Shown here: in pieces, positions 7,590 through 13,597 of the stretch
Position numbering within the stretch: position 1 is the stretch's first letter
How the letters are laid out: each line of letters starts with the position of its first letter
Origin: BTQM01 sp036985875
GTDB lineage: Bacteria > Patescibacteriota > Minisyncoccia > Phycocordibacterales > UBA1539
Assembly: GCA_036985875.1 (NCBI GenBank)
Contig: BTQM01000023.1
Location: 1 to 13,597 of the forward strand
Direction: 5' to 3'
Length of the DNA: 13,597 bases
Notes under the pieces: generated by a model
The model's database searches: none
Told to the model about the DNA's origin: nothing
Seen by the model: only the letters and a program-made list of their open reading frames with translations
Made by a program: the position numbers and the translations under genes

Positions 7590-7590
7590 G

Positions 7591-7629
7591 ACAGAGGAGC
7601 TGACCAGCCATATAAAAAGCGCTACTTAA
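7591..7629 (+). pseudogene. Residual second copy of the glyS 3' end
   Basis: Read in the frame starting at 7591, this spacer encodes TEELTSHIKSAT followed by TAA. The true glyS end is EDLTNHIKDTIK followed by TGA (7551-7589). By hand alignment 25 of 36 bases match at an offset of 43 nt, with ELT.HIK kept and several differences at third codon positions. It is in a different frame from glyS and has no start, so it is not expressed as part of GlyRS. It is either an old tandem duplication or the tail of an earlier glyS allele left behind after recombination. Confidence 0.6.
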
Positions 7630-7643
7630 AACAGGTTAGGTTT

Positions 7644-7649
7644 TATTCT
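7644..7649 (+). promoter_or_regulatory. Possible -10 box of the M16 peptidase gene
   Basis: TATTCT lies 8 nt before the ATG at 7658. No -35 and no extended TG are visible, so the call rests only on the hexamer and on its spacing matching other starts in the window. Confidence 0.25.
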
Positions 7650-7657
7650 CTAACATT

Positions 7658-8926
7658 ATGAAATTCAAAAAGCACACATTAAAGAACGGACTGCGGATCA
7701 TCACGGTCCCCATGCCCGAGACGCTCGCAGCTACGGTTCTGGTTCTTGTGGAGGCGGGATCAAAATATGAGACGAAAGATGTGAGCGGCGTCTCGCATTT
7801 TCTGGAGCACATGTGTTTTAAAGGGACCGCGAAAAGACCCAAGGCGCTGGATATCGTAAAAGAGCTGGATGGTATCGGGGCGCAGTATAACGCCTTTACC
7901 GGACAGGAATACACGGGTTATTGGGCAAAGGCGGGCTTCAGACAATTCCCCAAGATACTGGATGTTGTTTCCGACATATACCTTAATCCCTTGTTTGACC
8001 GCGGTGAGATAGAAAAAGAGAAAGGGGTTATTGTTGAAGAGATAAATATGTATGAAGATATGCCGGCGCGCCACGTGCAGGACCTCTTCATGGAGCTTCT
8101 CTACGGTGACCAGCCCGCAGGGTGGAACATCGCGGGCGAAAAACGCATTGTGAAAAAACTTACGAAGGAGGATTTTGTTCTCTATCGCGGACAACACTAT
8201 GTCGCCTCCGCCACCACCATTGTCGTCGCGGGACGTTTTGACGAGAAAAAAATTCTCGGAGCGGTCAAAAAGAAATTCAGCACAATCTCTTCCTCAAAGA
8301 AATATCCAAAGAAAAAGGTGAAGGAAGCGCAATCCCGTCCGCGCATCATGAGTAAATACAAAAAAACGGACCAAACTCATCTTGTCATCGGATTTCGATC
8401 TTACTCCATTGTCCACAAGCGCAATCTAACTCTCGCCGTGTTGGCGGGGATACTGGGTGGCGGGATGAGCTCGCGACTGTTCCAGAAAATAAGAGAGGAG
8501 ATGGGGGTGGGGTATTACGTAAGGGCATATAATGATCCCTATACCGACCACGGAATATTCCAAGCATCCGTAGGTGTAGATAATCGGAGGGTGAGGGAGG
8601 TGATAGGCGCCATGTTAGGCGAGTTTCGCAAACTTAAAGAGGAGCTTGTTTCGGACGAAGAGCTTAAGAAAGTGAAAGACCACCTTATTGGCAGTCTCTT
8701 CCTTGAGCTTGAATCAAGCGACGAGCGAGCGAATTTCTACGGAATGCAGGAGGTCCTTAAAAAATCCATTCTTTCTCCGCGGGAGATGGCAAAGCGGATC
8801 AGGAGCGTAACGCCGGCGCAGATAAGGAAGGTTGCGCGCGATATTTTCAAAAATAATGGACTCAACATGGCGTTCATTGGCCCCAACAGAGACAGAATAA
8901 AACTCTCGCGAACTTTCAAATTATAG
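7658..8926 (+). CDS. M16 family zinc metallopeptidase (insulinase/processing peptidase-like)
   Basis: A 422-aa zinc endopeptidase of the M16 (pitrilysin/MPP) family. The N-terminal half carries the inverted zinc motif HFLEH (H47, E50, H51) and the distal ligand region KGVIVEEINMYED, where E128 lies 81 residues after H47 as in pitrilysin. The metal and catalytic ligands are therefore intact. The second half has the typical GGGMSSRLFQKIREEMGVGYYVRAY stretch and ends with a helical module. The size fits a two-domain M16 protein such as the Bacillus YmxG/MlpA group. No signal peptide is seen, so it is probably cytoplasmic. It likely degrades or trims short peptides, but its substrate cannot be inferred. 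The start is preceded by CTAACATT, identical to the eight bases before glyS. It lies 68 nt after the glyS stop, beyond the decayed glyS tail. Confidence 0.93.
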   Translation: MKFKKHTLKNGLRIITVPMPETLAATVLVLVEAGSKYETKDVSGVSHFLEHMCFKGTAKRPKALDIVKELDGIGAQYNAFTGQEYTGYWAKAGFRQFPKILDVVSDIYLNPLFDRGEIEKEKGVIVEEINMYEDMPARHVQDLFMELLYGDQPAGWNIAGEKRIVKKLTKEDFVLYRGQHYVASATTIVVAGRFDEKKILGAVKKKFSTISSSKKYPKKKVKEAQSRPRIMSKYKKTDQTHLVIGFRSYSIVHKRNLTLAVLAGILGGGMSSRLFQKIREEMGVGYYVRAYNDPYTDHGIFQASVGVDNRRVREVIGAMLGEFRKLKEELVSDEELKKVKDHLIGSLFLELESSDERANFYGMQEVLKKSILSPREMAKRIRSVTPAQIRKVARDIFKNNGLNMAFIGPNRDRIKLSRTFKL

Positions 8927-8954
8927 AGCGATACGACACGCAGGTATGTGCTTC

Positions 8955-8974
8955 GCATGTTATAGCAAACATGC
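8955..8974. repeat. Inverted repeat upstream of the AI-2E family gene
   Basis: GCATGTT (8955-8961) and AACATGC (8968-8974) form a perfect 7-bp inverted repeat around six bases. It covers the place where a -35 box would lie for the promoter at 8982. It may be a small operator or a weak terminator arm for the M16 gene, but it has no T-tract. Confidence 0.35.
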
Positions 8975-8981
8975 CGAGACG

Positions 8982-8990
8982 TGTTATGAT
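8982..8990 (+). promoter_or_regulatory. Extended -10 promoter for a leaderless AI-2E family gene
   Basis: TGTTATGAT matches the extended -10 pattern TGnTAnnnT and ends 6 nt before the ATG at 8997, where transcription would be expected to start. No good -35 is seen. There is no Shine-Dalgarno-like purine tract before the ATG. Confidence 0.55.
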
Positions 8991-8996
8991 AATCGT

Positions 8997-10076
8997 ATGG
9001 ATGAGAACAAAAAGAATATAACCATAAATATAACAACAGGTAGTATTGTAAAGGTAATGTTGTTCCTCCTGCTTTTTTATGTACTTTACCTATTGATAGA
9101 TCTCGTTCTCGTGATCCTGACTGCGGTGGTCATAGCATCCGCCATTGAGCCAGCGACTAGGTGGTTCGCAGGATACAAGATCCCGAGGATCCCCGCCGTT
9201 ATTTTCGTCTATGCAATTTTGACGGCTATTTTTGTCAGTATTTTCTATTTTTTCATACCGCCGCTTTTAGATGACGCGTCAAAGCTTGCCTCTGTCCTGC
9301 CGCAATATCTGGAATCATTGAGTGTGACGGAGTCCACGGGGGGTGTGGGTCTTTCGGAATCGCAAAAGATCGTAGGTGATCTCTCGCAAACTCTTTCGTT
9401 CAAAGAAATTGTCGGCGGATTGAAAGATACGATCACAGGATTATCGGGCGGCGCGTTTGAGGCTGTCAGTCTTATATTTGGCGGCGCGTTCAGTTTCATC
9501 CTCATCCTCATTATCTCATTTTATCTTGCTGTTCAGGAAAGGGGAATAAGTAATTTTTTGAGGCTCATTACGCCGCTGAAGCACCAAAATTATATTATCC
9601 ATCTATGGCAACGCTCACAGCGCAAAATAGGACTTTGGATGCAGGGGCAGCTGTTGCTTGGGCTTATTGTGGGGGTATTAGTGTATTTGGGACTTACTAT
9701 TTTGGGGGTGCCGTATGCATTTCTTTTGGCGATCATCGCCGCGCTATTTGAAATTATTCCTGTATTTGGTCCCATTTTAGCCTCTATTCCGGCCATTATA
9801 TTAGGATTTGCGGATGGTGGAGCATCCTTGGGTCTTATGACGGTGGGTCTCTATATCATTATTCAACAGTTTGAAAACCACCTCATATACCCTCTTGTTG
9901 TGAGTAAGGTCGTTGGCGTGCCACCCTTGCTTGTTATCCTCTCTCTTATTATTGGGGCGAATCTGGCTGGATTTTTGGGGATACTGCTCTCTGTTCCTAT
10001 TGCCGCGGCATTGGTTGAGTTTACGAATGACATTGCCAAAGATAAACAGTTAGCACGGACGGGATCCGTGCAGTAG
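8997..10076 (+). CDS. AI-2E/PerM family membrane transporter
   Basis: A 359-aa polytopic membrane protein of the AI-2E (formerly UPF0118; PerM, TqsA, YdiK, YhhT) family. Two hydrophobic helices occur near the N-terminus (VKVMLFLLLFYVLYLLIDL and the following LVLVILTAVVIASAI), then one at IPAVIFVYAILTAIFVSIFYF. A soluble loop follows (roughly 100-165), then FILILIISFYLAV. The conserved C-terminal block has GVPYAFLLAIIAALFEIIPVFGP and FENHLIYPLVVSKVVGVPPL...GANLAGFLGILLSVPIAA. The latter two patterns are the family hallmark. Members are linked to export of autoinducer-2, other small molecules or ions, so the substrate here is unknown. An in-frame ATG at 8946 would add 17 residues rich in Cys, but it lies upstream of the likely promoter and does not resemble the family. 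metG starts 28 nt downstream. Confidence 0.9.
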   Translation: MDENKKNITINITTGSIVKVMLFLLLFYVLYLLIDLVLVILTAVVIASAIEPATRWFAGYKIPRIPAVIFVYAILTAIFVSIFYFFIPPLLDDASKLASVLPQYLESLSVTESTGGVGLSESQKIVGDLSQTLSFKEIVGGLKDTITGLSGGAFEAVSLIFGGAFSFILILIISFYLAVQERGISNFLRLITPLKHQNYIIHLWQRSQRKIGLWMQGQLLLGLIVGVLVYLGLTILGVPYAFLLAIIAALFEIIPVFGPILASIPAIILGFADGGASLGLMTVGLYIIIQQFENHLIYPLVVSKVVGVPPLLVILSLIIGANLAGFLGILLSVPIAAALVEFTNDIAKDKQLARTGSVQ

Positions 10077-10089
10077 AGCGCGAGGCCTC

Positions 10090-10095
10090 TATGCT
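10090..10095 (+). promoter_or_regulatory. Possible -10 box of metG
   Basis: TATGCT lies 9 nt before the metG ATG, close to the spacing of the other starts, but no -35 or extended TG is visible. metG could equally be transcribed through from the gene upstream. Confidence 0.3.
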
Positions 10096-10104
10096 CGTAT
10101 TGCA

Positions 10105-11544
10105 ATGAAGGACACATTTTATATTACCACTACTCTCCCGTATGTTAACGCCGATCCTCATATCGGCTTTGCTCTTGAACTCGTGCAGACAGACATCATT
10201 GCTCGCGCACAGCGCCTCTCGGGCAAGGACGTTTTTTTTAATACCGGTACGGACGAACACGGACAGAAGATATATCAAAAAGCGCAAGAGGAGAGGAAGG
10301 ACCCGCAAGCATATGTTGATGAGTTTGCCGCGCGGTTCGGGTTGCTGAAAGAAGCGCTTAACGTGAGCTATGATAGTTTTTCCCGCACCACCGATCCCGC
10401 ACACATCGCCTCCGCACAGGAGTTTTGGCGGAAATGTGATGCCGCCGGCGATATCTACAAAAAGAACTACAAAGTGAAATATTGCGTGGGGTGCGAGCTT
10501 GAAAAGACTGACTCGGAGCTTGAAGATGACCGTTGCCCATTGCATCCGGACAAAGAGCTTGAGATAAGGGAAGAAGAGAATTACTTTTTTCGTTTTTCAA
10601 AGTACCAAGACAAACTGCTCGCGCTATATAAGGAGAATTTGGATTTTGTTGTGCCTGATATGCGACTCCGCGAGATCACGAAATTCGTGGAGCGCGGACT
10701 TCAAGACTTCAGTATTTCTCGCCTGAAAGCTAAAATGCCGTGGGGCGTGCCGGTGCCCGGAGATCCCGACCACATCATGTACGTGTGGTTTGACGCGTTG
10801 GTGAACTATATTTCCGCGATCGGCTGGCCTAGCGATATGGAGAAGTTTGAAAAATGGTGGCCGGTGGTGCAAGTGGCGGGGAAGGACAACCTGCGCCAGC
10901 AGGCGGCGATGTGGCAGGCGATGCTTATGTCGGCGGGGCTTCTCCTTTCTCGGCAGATTATTATTCACGGCTTTATTACCAGTGGCGGGAAAAAGATGAG
11001 CAAAAGCGCTGGGAACGTGATCAATCCGTTTGATCTTGTGGAGGAATATGGTACGGACGCATTGCGCTACTTTTTAGCGCGGGAAGTGAATCCTTTTGAG
11101 GACAGCGACGTAACAATGGAGCGGTTCAAGGAAGCATATAACGCGAATCTTGCCAACGGGCTGGGAAATCTTGTGAGCAGAATCATGAAAATGGTGACTT
11201 CTTATGACGTACGGCCGGAGCTTCCATCAGAAGAGGATGTGTTGGCGGATGACCAGACAGGCGTCAAGGATATATTAAATGAATTGAGTAATTTTTCTTT
11301 TCAAAAAGCTGCGGACGGCATCTGGGCGGAAATAGGGAATATGGATTTTTTCATCCAGTCTACACAGCCCTTCAAGCTCATAAAGACCGACGAAAAAAAA
11401 GCAAAAGAATATGTTGAAGTTCTTGTTATAAAACTTTGGTATGTAGCAATAATGCTCACCCCGCTTCTCCCCACTACGGCAGAAAAAATAAAGAGCGCGA
11501 TCAAAAACCACGAGATGCCAGAACCGCTGTTCATGCGCAAGTAA
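10105..11544 (+). CDS. metG: Methionyl-tRNA synthetase
   Basis: Class I synthetase that charges tRNA-Met for initiation and elongation, 479 aa. The N-terminal TLPYVNADPHIGFALE carries the HIGH-type motif as HIGF (19-22), with Phe replacing the last His. FNTGTDEHGQKI follows. A single-knuckle CP insertion, CVGC...CPLH, resembles the Thermus-type enzyme (three Cys and one His visible). Then come HIMYVWFDALVNYISAIGWP, the GKDNLRQQAAMWQAMLM region (where many enzymes have GKDIxRFH), KMSKS at 297-301, and the helical anticodon-binding domain. There is no C-terminal EMAP/Trbp-like tRNA-binding domain and the protein ends soon after the anticodon domain, so it is a minimal MetRS. The start is the ATG directly before KDTFYITTTLPY. 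tatD follows, a pairing common in bacteria. Confidence 0.95.
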   Translation: MKDTFYITTTLPYVNADPHIGFALELVQTDIIARAQRLSGKDVFFNTGTDEHGQKIYQKAQEERKDPQAYVDEFAARFGLLKEALNVSYDSFSRTTDPAHIASAQEFWRKCDAAGDIYKKNYKVKYCVGCELEKTDSELEDDRCPLHPDKELEIREEENYFFRFSKYQDKLLALYKENLDFVVPDMRLREITKFVERGLQDFSISRLKAKMPWGVPVPGDPDHIMYVWFDALVNYISAIGWPSDMEKFEKWWPVVQVAGKDNLRQQAAMWQAMLMSAGLLLSRQIIIHGFITSGGKKMSKSAGNVINPFDLVEEYGTDALRYFLAREVNPFEDSDVTMERFKEAYNANLANGLGNLVSRIMKMVTSYDVRPELPSEEDVLADDQTGVKDILNELSNFSFQKAADGIWAEIGNMDFFIQSTQPFKLIKTDEKKAKEYVEVLVIKLWYVAIMLTPLLPTTAEKIKSAIKNHEMPEPLFMRK

Positions 11545-11589
11545 TAAAAAGTAAAATAGTACAGTTGACTGTACTATTTTACTTTTTAT
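11544..11589. terminator. Long perfect palindrome: bidirectional terminator after metG
   Basis: Bases 11544-11565 pair perfectly with 11568-11589 (22 bp, centre TG). The 5' arm begins with an A-run and the 3' arm ends in ACTTTTT, so RNA from either strand gives a hairpin with a U-tract. The last base of the metG stop codon is already part of the stem. This is a strong intrinsic terminator for metG, although the stem is longer and the loop tighter than usual. Confidence 0.75.
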
Positions 11590-11592
11590 AAA
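11565..11592 (+). promoter_or_regulatory. tatD promoter inside the metG terminator palindrome
   Basis: TTGACT (11565-11570; 5 of 6 to the -35 consensus) and TATAAA (11587-11592; 5 of 6 to the -10 consensus) are 16 nt apart. The tatD ATG follows 5 nt after the -10, so the transcript would begin at or next to the start codon. The -35 lies exactly at the centre of the terminator palindrome. Confidence 0.6.
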
Positions 11593-11597
11593 AAATC

Positions 11598-12383
11598 ATG
11601 TTTCCGAAATTTTTTGACATACATTCGCATATCAACGACGCGCGGTTTGACGATGACAGGGAAGAGGTGATCGGCAGGATGAAGAAAGAAGGCGTTTGGT
11701 CCATCGTTGTCGGCACCGACCTCCCCTCAAGCAAGGAAGCCGTTCGCCTTGCCGGATCGCATGAGAACCTGTTCGCGTCGGTGGGGCTTCATCCTAATGA
11801 CAACAAGGCGGAGGTATTTGATGCAGATGCTTACAAAGCACTTGCGAGAGAGCCCAAGGTGGTCGCCATAGGCGAGTGCGGCTTGGACTATTTTCGCGGT
11901 GGTGATACGGAAGATGAGAAAAAGCGGCAGAAAGAGCTTTTTGTGCGCCAGGTTGATCTTGCTGCGGCAAGCGACGTGCCGCTTATGATCCATGTGCGCG
12001 ATGCTCACGCTGATGTTTTGGACATTCTCTCGTCAAAAAAGAAAGGGTACGGAGATAATCTGCGTGGGAACATACATTTTTTCTCTGGAAGCCACGAGAC
12101 GGCGAAAAAATATTTCAATCTTGATTTTTCCGTTTCTTTTACGGGAGTTATCACCTTTACCGGCGATTATGATGAGGCGGTGCAAAATGCGCCACTTTCC
12201 ATGATACTCTCCGAGACGGACTCTCCCTATGTTGCCCCCATACCGCACAGGGGAGAGAGAAATGAACCGTCCTACGTTAAGGAAGTTGTGAAAAGGATCG
12301 CCGAGATCAGAGGAGAAGACCATGAGGATATCGCAAAAGCTCTCGTGGATAATGCGCTTCGGGTATTTGGTATACACGTGTAA
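11598..12383 (+). CDS. tatD: TatD family metal-dependent deoxyribonuclease
   Basis: A TIM-barrel amidohydrolase-type nuclease, 261 aa, the same length as E. coli TatD (260). Family members are Mg-dependent 3'-5' exonucleases that also process oxidised or apoptotic DNA. Metal ligands can be picked out: H9 and H11 (DIHSHIND), E93 (AIGECGLDYFR), H132 (PLMIHVRDAH), H160 (GNIHFFSGS) and D208 (SETDSPY), followed by the usual PHRGERNEPSYV stretch. The active site is therefore complete. The start codon follows a strong promoter by 5 nt and has no ribosome binding site. The last codons (H-V-stop) are formed by the first heptad of a short repeat array. The position after metG matches many bacteria. Confidence 0.94.
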   Translation: MFPKFFDIHSHINDARFDDDREEVIGRMKKEGVWSIVVGTDLPSSKEAVRLAGSHENLFASVGLHPNDNKAEVFDADAYKALAREPKVVAIGECGLDYFRGGDTEDEKKRQKELFVRQVDLAAASDVPLMIHVRDAHADVLDILSSKKKGYGDNLRGNIHFFSGSHETAKKYFNLDFSVSFTGVITFTGDYDEAVQNAPLSMILSETDSPYVAPIPHRGERNEPSYVKEVVKRIAEIRGEDHEDIAKALVDNALRVFGIHV

Positions 12384-12404
12384 CGTGTAACTTATAACTT
12401 ATGA
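12377..12404. repeat. Heptad array overlapping the tatD stop codon
   Basis: Four contiguous 7-mers, CGTGTAA, CGTGTAA, CTTATAA and CTTATGA, belong to the same family as those after ileS. The first unit supplies the Val codon end and the stop codon of tatD. Because 7 is one more than a multiple of 3, the stop triplets in successive units fall in all three frames. Confidence 0.55.
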
Positions 12405-12410
12405 GCGGAG

Positions 12411-12432
12411 TGAGAAGTGTTCCACCTTCTCA
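12411..12432 (+). terminator. Possible weak terminator after tatD
   Basis: TGAGAAG (12411-12417) pairs perfectly with CTTCTCA (12426-12432) around an 8-nt loop, followed by TTT. The stem is short and the tail brief. It overlaps the region where a -35 for the next gene would lie. Confidence 0.4.
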
Positions 12433-12442
12433 TTTCATGCGA

Positions 12443-12448
12443 TATAAT
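12443..12448 (+). promoter_or_regulatory. Consensus -10 of the surface-protein gene
   Basis: A perfect TATAAT lies 10 nt before the ATG at 12459, giving an expected 5' leader of only a few bases. A -35 at 17-nt spacing (TTCCAC, 12420-12425) is poor. Confidence 0.5.
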
Positions 12449-12458
12449 TACGCTATCA

Positions 12459-13597
12459 ATGATAAGACGCGCAAAAATAATTCTTCTCATAATTTTTTCT
12501 TTCATTTTCTTCCAGACAAATGTGGCTTTGGCATCTGTCACGAACGGAACGGTCGACAGCACGTATAAGAACGCCCAGCTTTTGAGCGATAGCAGCTTGA
12601 TAAACTTCGGCACCGCCTCCAGCTCTGTGGCGGTGACCGACAGCGCGATCACGGGGTACGCATGGGGAACAAATATCGGATGGATCAATCTTTCTCCGAC
12701 AAATAGCGGGGTGAGCAATAATGGATACGGCGTGCTCTCGGGTTATGCATGGGGAGAAAACACGGGCTGGATCAATTTCAATCCGACAAACGGCGGAGTT
12801 ACCATCAATTCTTCAGGGGACTTTTTAGGGTACGCATGGAGTGAGAATTATGGATGGATACTTTTTAACTGTGCGACCAACAGCTCCTGCGGAACGCTTG
12901 ATTTTAAATTAAAAACGGACTGGAGGCCGATCGACGCTCGTCCGGAGTGCAACAACACTCTTGATGATGACAGTGATGGCTCCGTGGACTATCCTGATGA
13001 TTCTGACTGTTCGTCTTTAACTGATGATTCCGAATCAGGCGGCGGCGGGGGCGGAGGCGCGCCATCACCACCTTCCCCTCCTTCCGAACCTCCAACCGAA
13101 GAAACACCTCCTGAAACACCCCCCGCAGAGATACCCCCCGAAGAAACACCACCTGAAGAGGCAGTAGAGGAAGAAACGCCGCCTGAAGAGGTGCCTCCGG
13201 AAGAAGTACCTCCTGAAGAAGTACCACCTGAAGAAACACCTGATGTTGTGGAAGATATTACCGAAGTGGTGAGTGATATCGGAGAGGCGGTGAGTGAAGC
13301 GGTAAGCTCTGCTGTCAGTACGATCGTCTCCACCTTCACAGGCATAGGAGGAAGCATGCCATCATTCACGGAGGTGAGGGAGATGATCTCTGAAGTAACC
13401 CAGATCATTACCGAAGGGGTGGATCAGGCCGTAGAGGTTGCCGCGAAGACATACGTGGGAGTAAAAAAAGTGGTTGATACCCCCACCGGCTCTATCGTCA
13501 CAAAAACAGTCTCCACCGTAGGCGTCGCCACCGGCGCGGTCACAGGATTAACCACCACACTGTTCCTAAACCCGCTCTCATTCTCAGAGATACCACT
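12459..13597 (+). CDS. Secreted repeat-containing surface protein (3' end beyond the window)
   Basis: The frame is open from ATG 12459 to the window end (379 codons), so the protein is partial. I do not know its function. In order: a signal peptide (MIRRAKIILLIIFSFIFFQT, likely cut after VALA, residue 25); three GYAW..N.GWI repeats starting at 66, 95 and 124 with an exact 29-residue period; a Cys-bounded acidic segment ECNNTLDDDSDGSVDYPDDSDC (163-184) resembling thrombospondin type-3-like calcium loops; a Gly run at 194-200; a Pro/Glu linker of PPEE(T/V) units (about 201-260); then an amphipathic Val/Ser-rich helical stretch. The last visible part (about 345-370, VGVATGAVTGLTTTLFL) may be the start of a membrane segment. 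It is probably exported and anchored in the envelope by its C-terminal half. Similar Trp-repeat proteins occur in CPR genomes. Confidence 0.8.
   Translation, partial: MIRRAKIILLIIFSFIFFQTNVALASVTNGTVDSTYKNAQLLSDSSLINFGTASSSVAVTDSAITGYAWGTNIGWINLSPTNSGVSNNGYGVLSGYAWGENTGWINFNPTNGGVTINSSGDFLGYAWSENYGWILFNCATNSSCGTLDFKLKTDWRPIDARPECNNTLDDDSDGSVDYPDDSDCSSLTDDSESGGGGGGGAPSPPSPPSEPPTEETPPETPPAEIPPEETPPEEAVEEETPPEEVPPEEVPPEEVPPEETPDVVEDITEVVSDIGEAVSEAVSSAVSTIVSTFTGIGGSMPSFTEVREMISEVTQIITEGVDQAVEVAAKTYVGVKKVVDTPTGSIVTKTVSTVGVATGAVTGLTTTLFLNPLSFSEIP

Noticed and set aside
8946..8996. Longer AI-2E family protein starting MCFACYSKHAETC
   Set aside because: These codons precede and overlap the inverted repeat and extended -10, and the family does not have such a Cys-rich leader.
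12989..13408. Ser/Gly-rich minus-strand frame of 139 codons
   Set aside because: It is the mirror of the PPEE repeat coding region. The plus frame has a signal peptide, domain repeats and a promoter.

Overview
The window reads as a chromosomal segment of a Candidate Phyla Radiation bacterium, most likely a Parcubacteria-type Patescibacterium. This is inferred from gene families and style, not from a marker gene. The clues are a eukaryote-like IleRS with a KMSKR loop, single-chain alpha2-type GlyRS, a MetRS whose HIGH motif reads HIGF, a short RecO, envelope proteins with GYAW..N.GWI repeats, and many start codons lying only 5-10 nt downstream of a -10-like hexamer with no Shine-Dalgarno. All eight genes are on the + strand. 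I saw no tRNA, rRNA, CRISPR array or transposase.

Layout. 1-111: a perfect 26-bp palindrome, a terminator hairpin and the ileS promoter region. 112-3579: ileS, with a complete histidine-phosphatase domain embedded in the catalytic half. 3594-3672: an intergenic repeat element in which 7-bp units flank a GC stem-loop. 3676-4266: recO, followed by a hairpin. 4337-6268: a membrane-anchored protein of unknown function. 6297-7589: glyS, followed by a decayed second copy of its own last codons. 7658-8926: an M16 zinc peptidase. 8997-10076: an AI-2E/PerM-family membrane protein. 10105-11544: metG. 11544-11589: a long palindrome that appears to combine the metG terminator with the -35 box of tatD. 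11598-12383: tatD. 12459 to the window end: a secreted, repeat-containing surface protein, cut off by the window edge.

Function. Three aminoacyl-tRNA synthetases (Ile, Gly, Met) dominate, with recombination and nuclease functions (RecO, TatD), proteolysis (M16), membrane transport (AI-2E family) and two envelope proteins. This is mostly core, not accessory, content. metG next to tatD is a pairing common in bacteria. The others share a strand, but several have their own promoter-like sequence, so this is probably a series of short units and not one operon.

The strongest unusual feature is the IleRS-histidine phosphatase chimera. The inserted domain keeps all five catalytic residues, is far more AT-rich than the gene around it, and sits between the two cysteine pairs of a zinc knuckle. 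Secondary points are the heptad repeats (each carries TAA at 7-nt spacing, so a short array stops all three frames), the duplicated glyS tail, and the apparent prevalence of leaderless starts.
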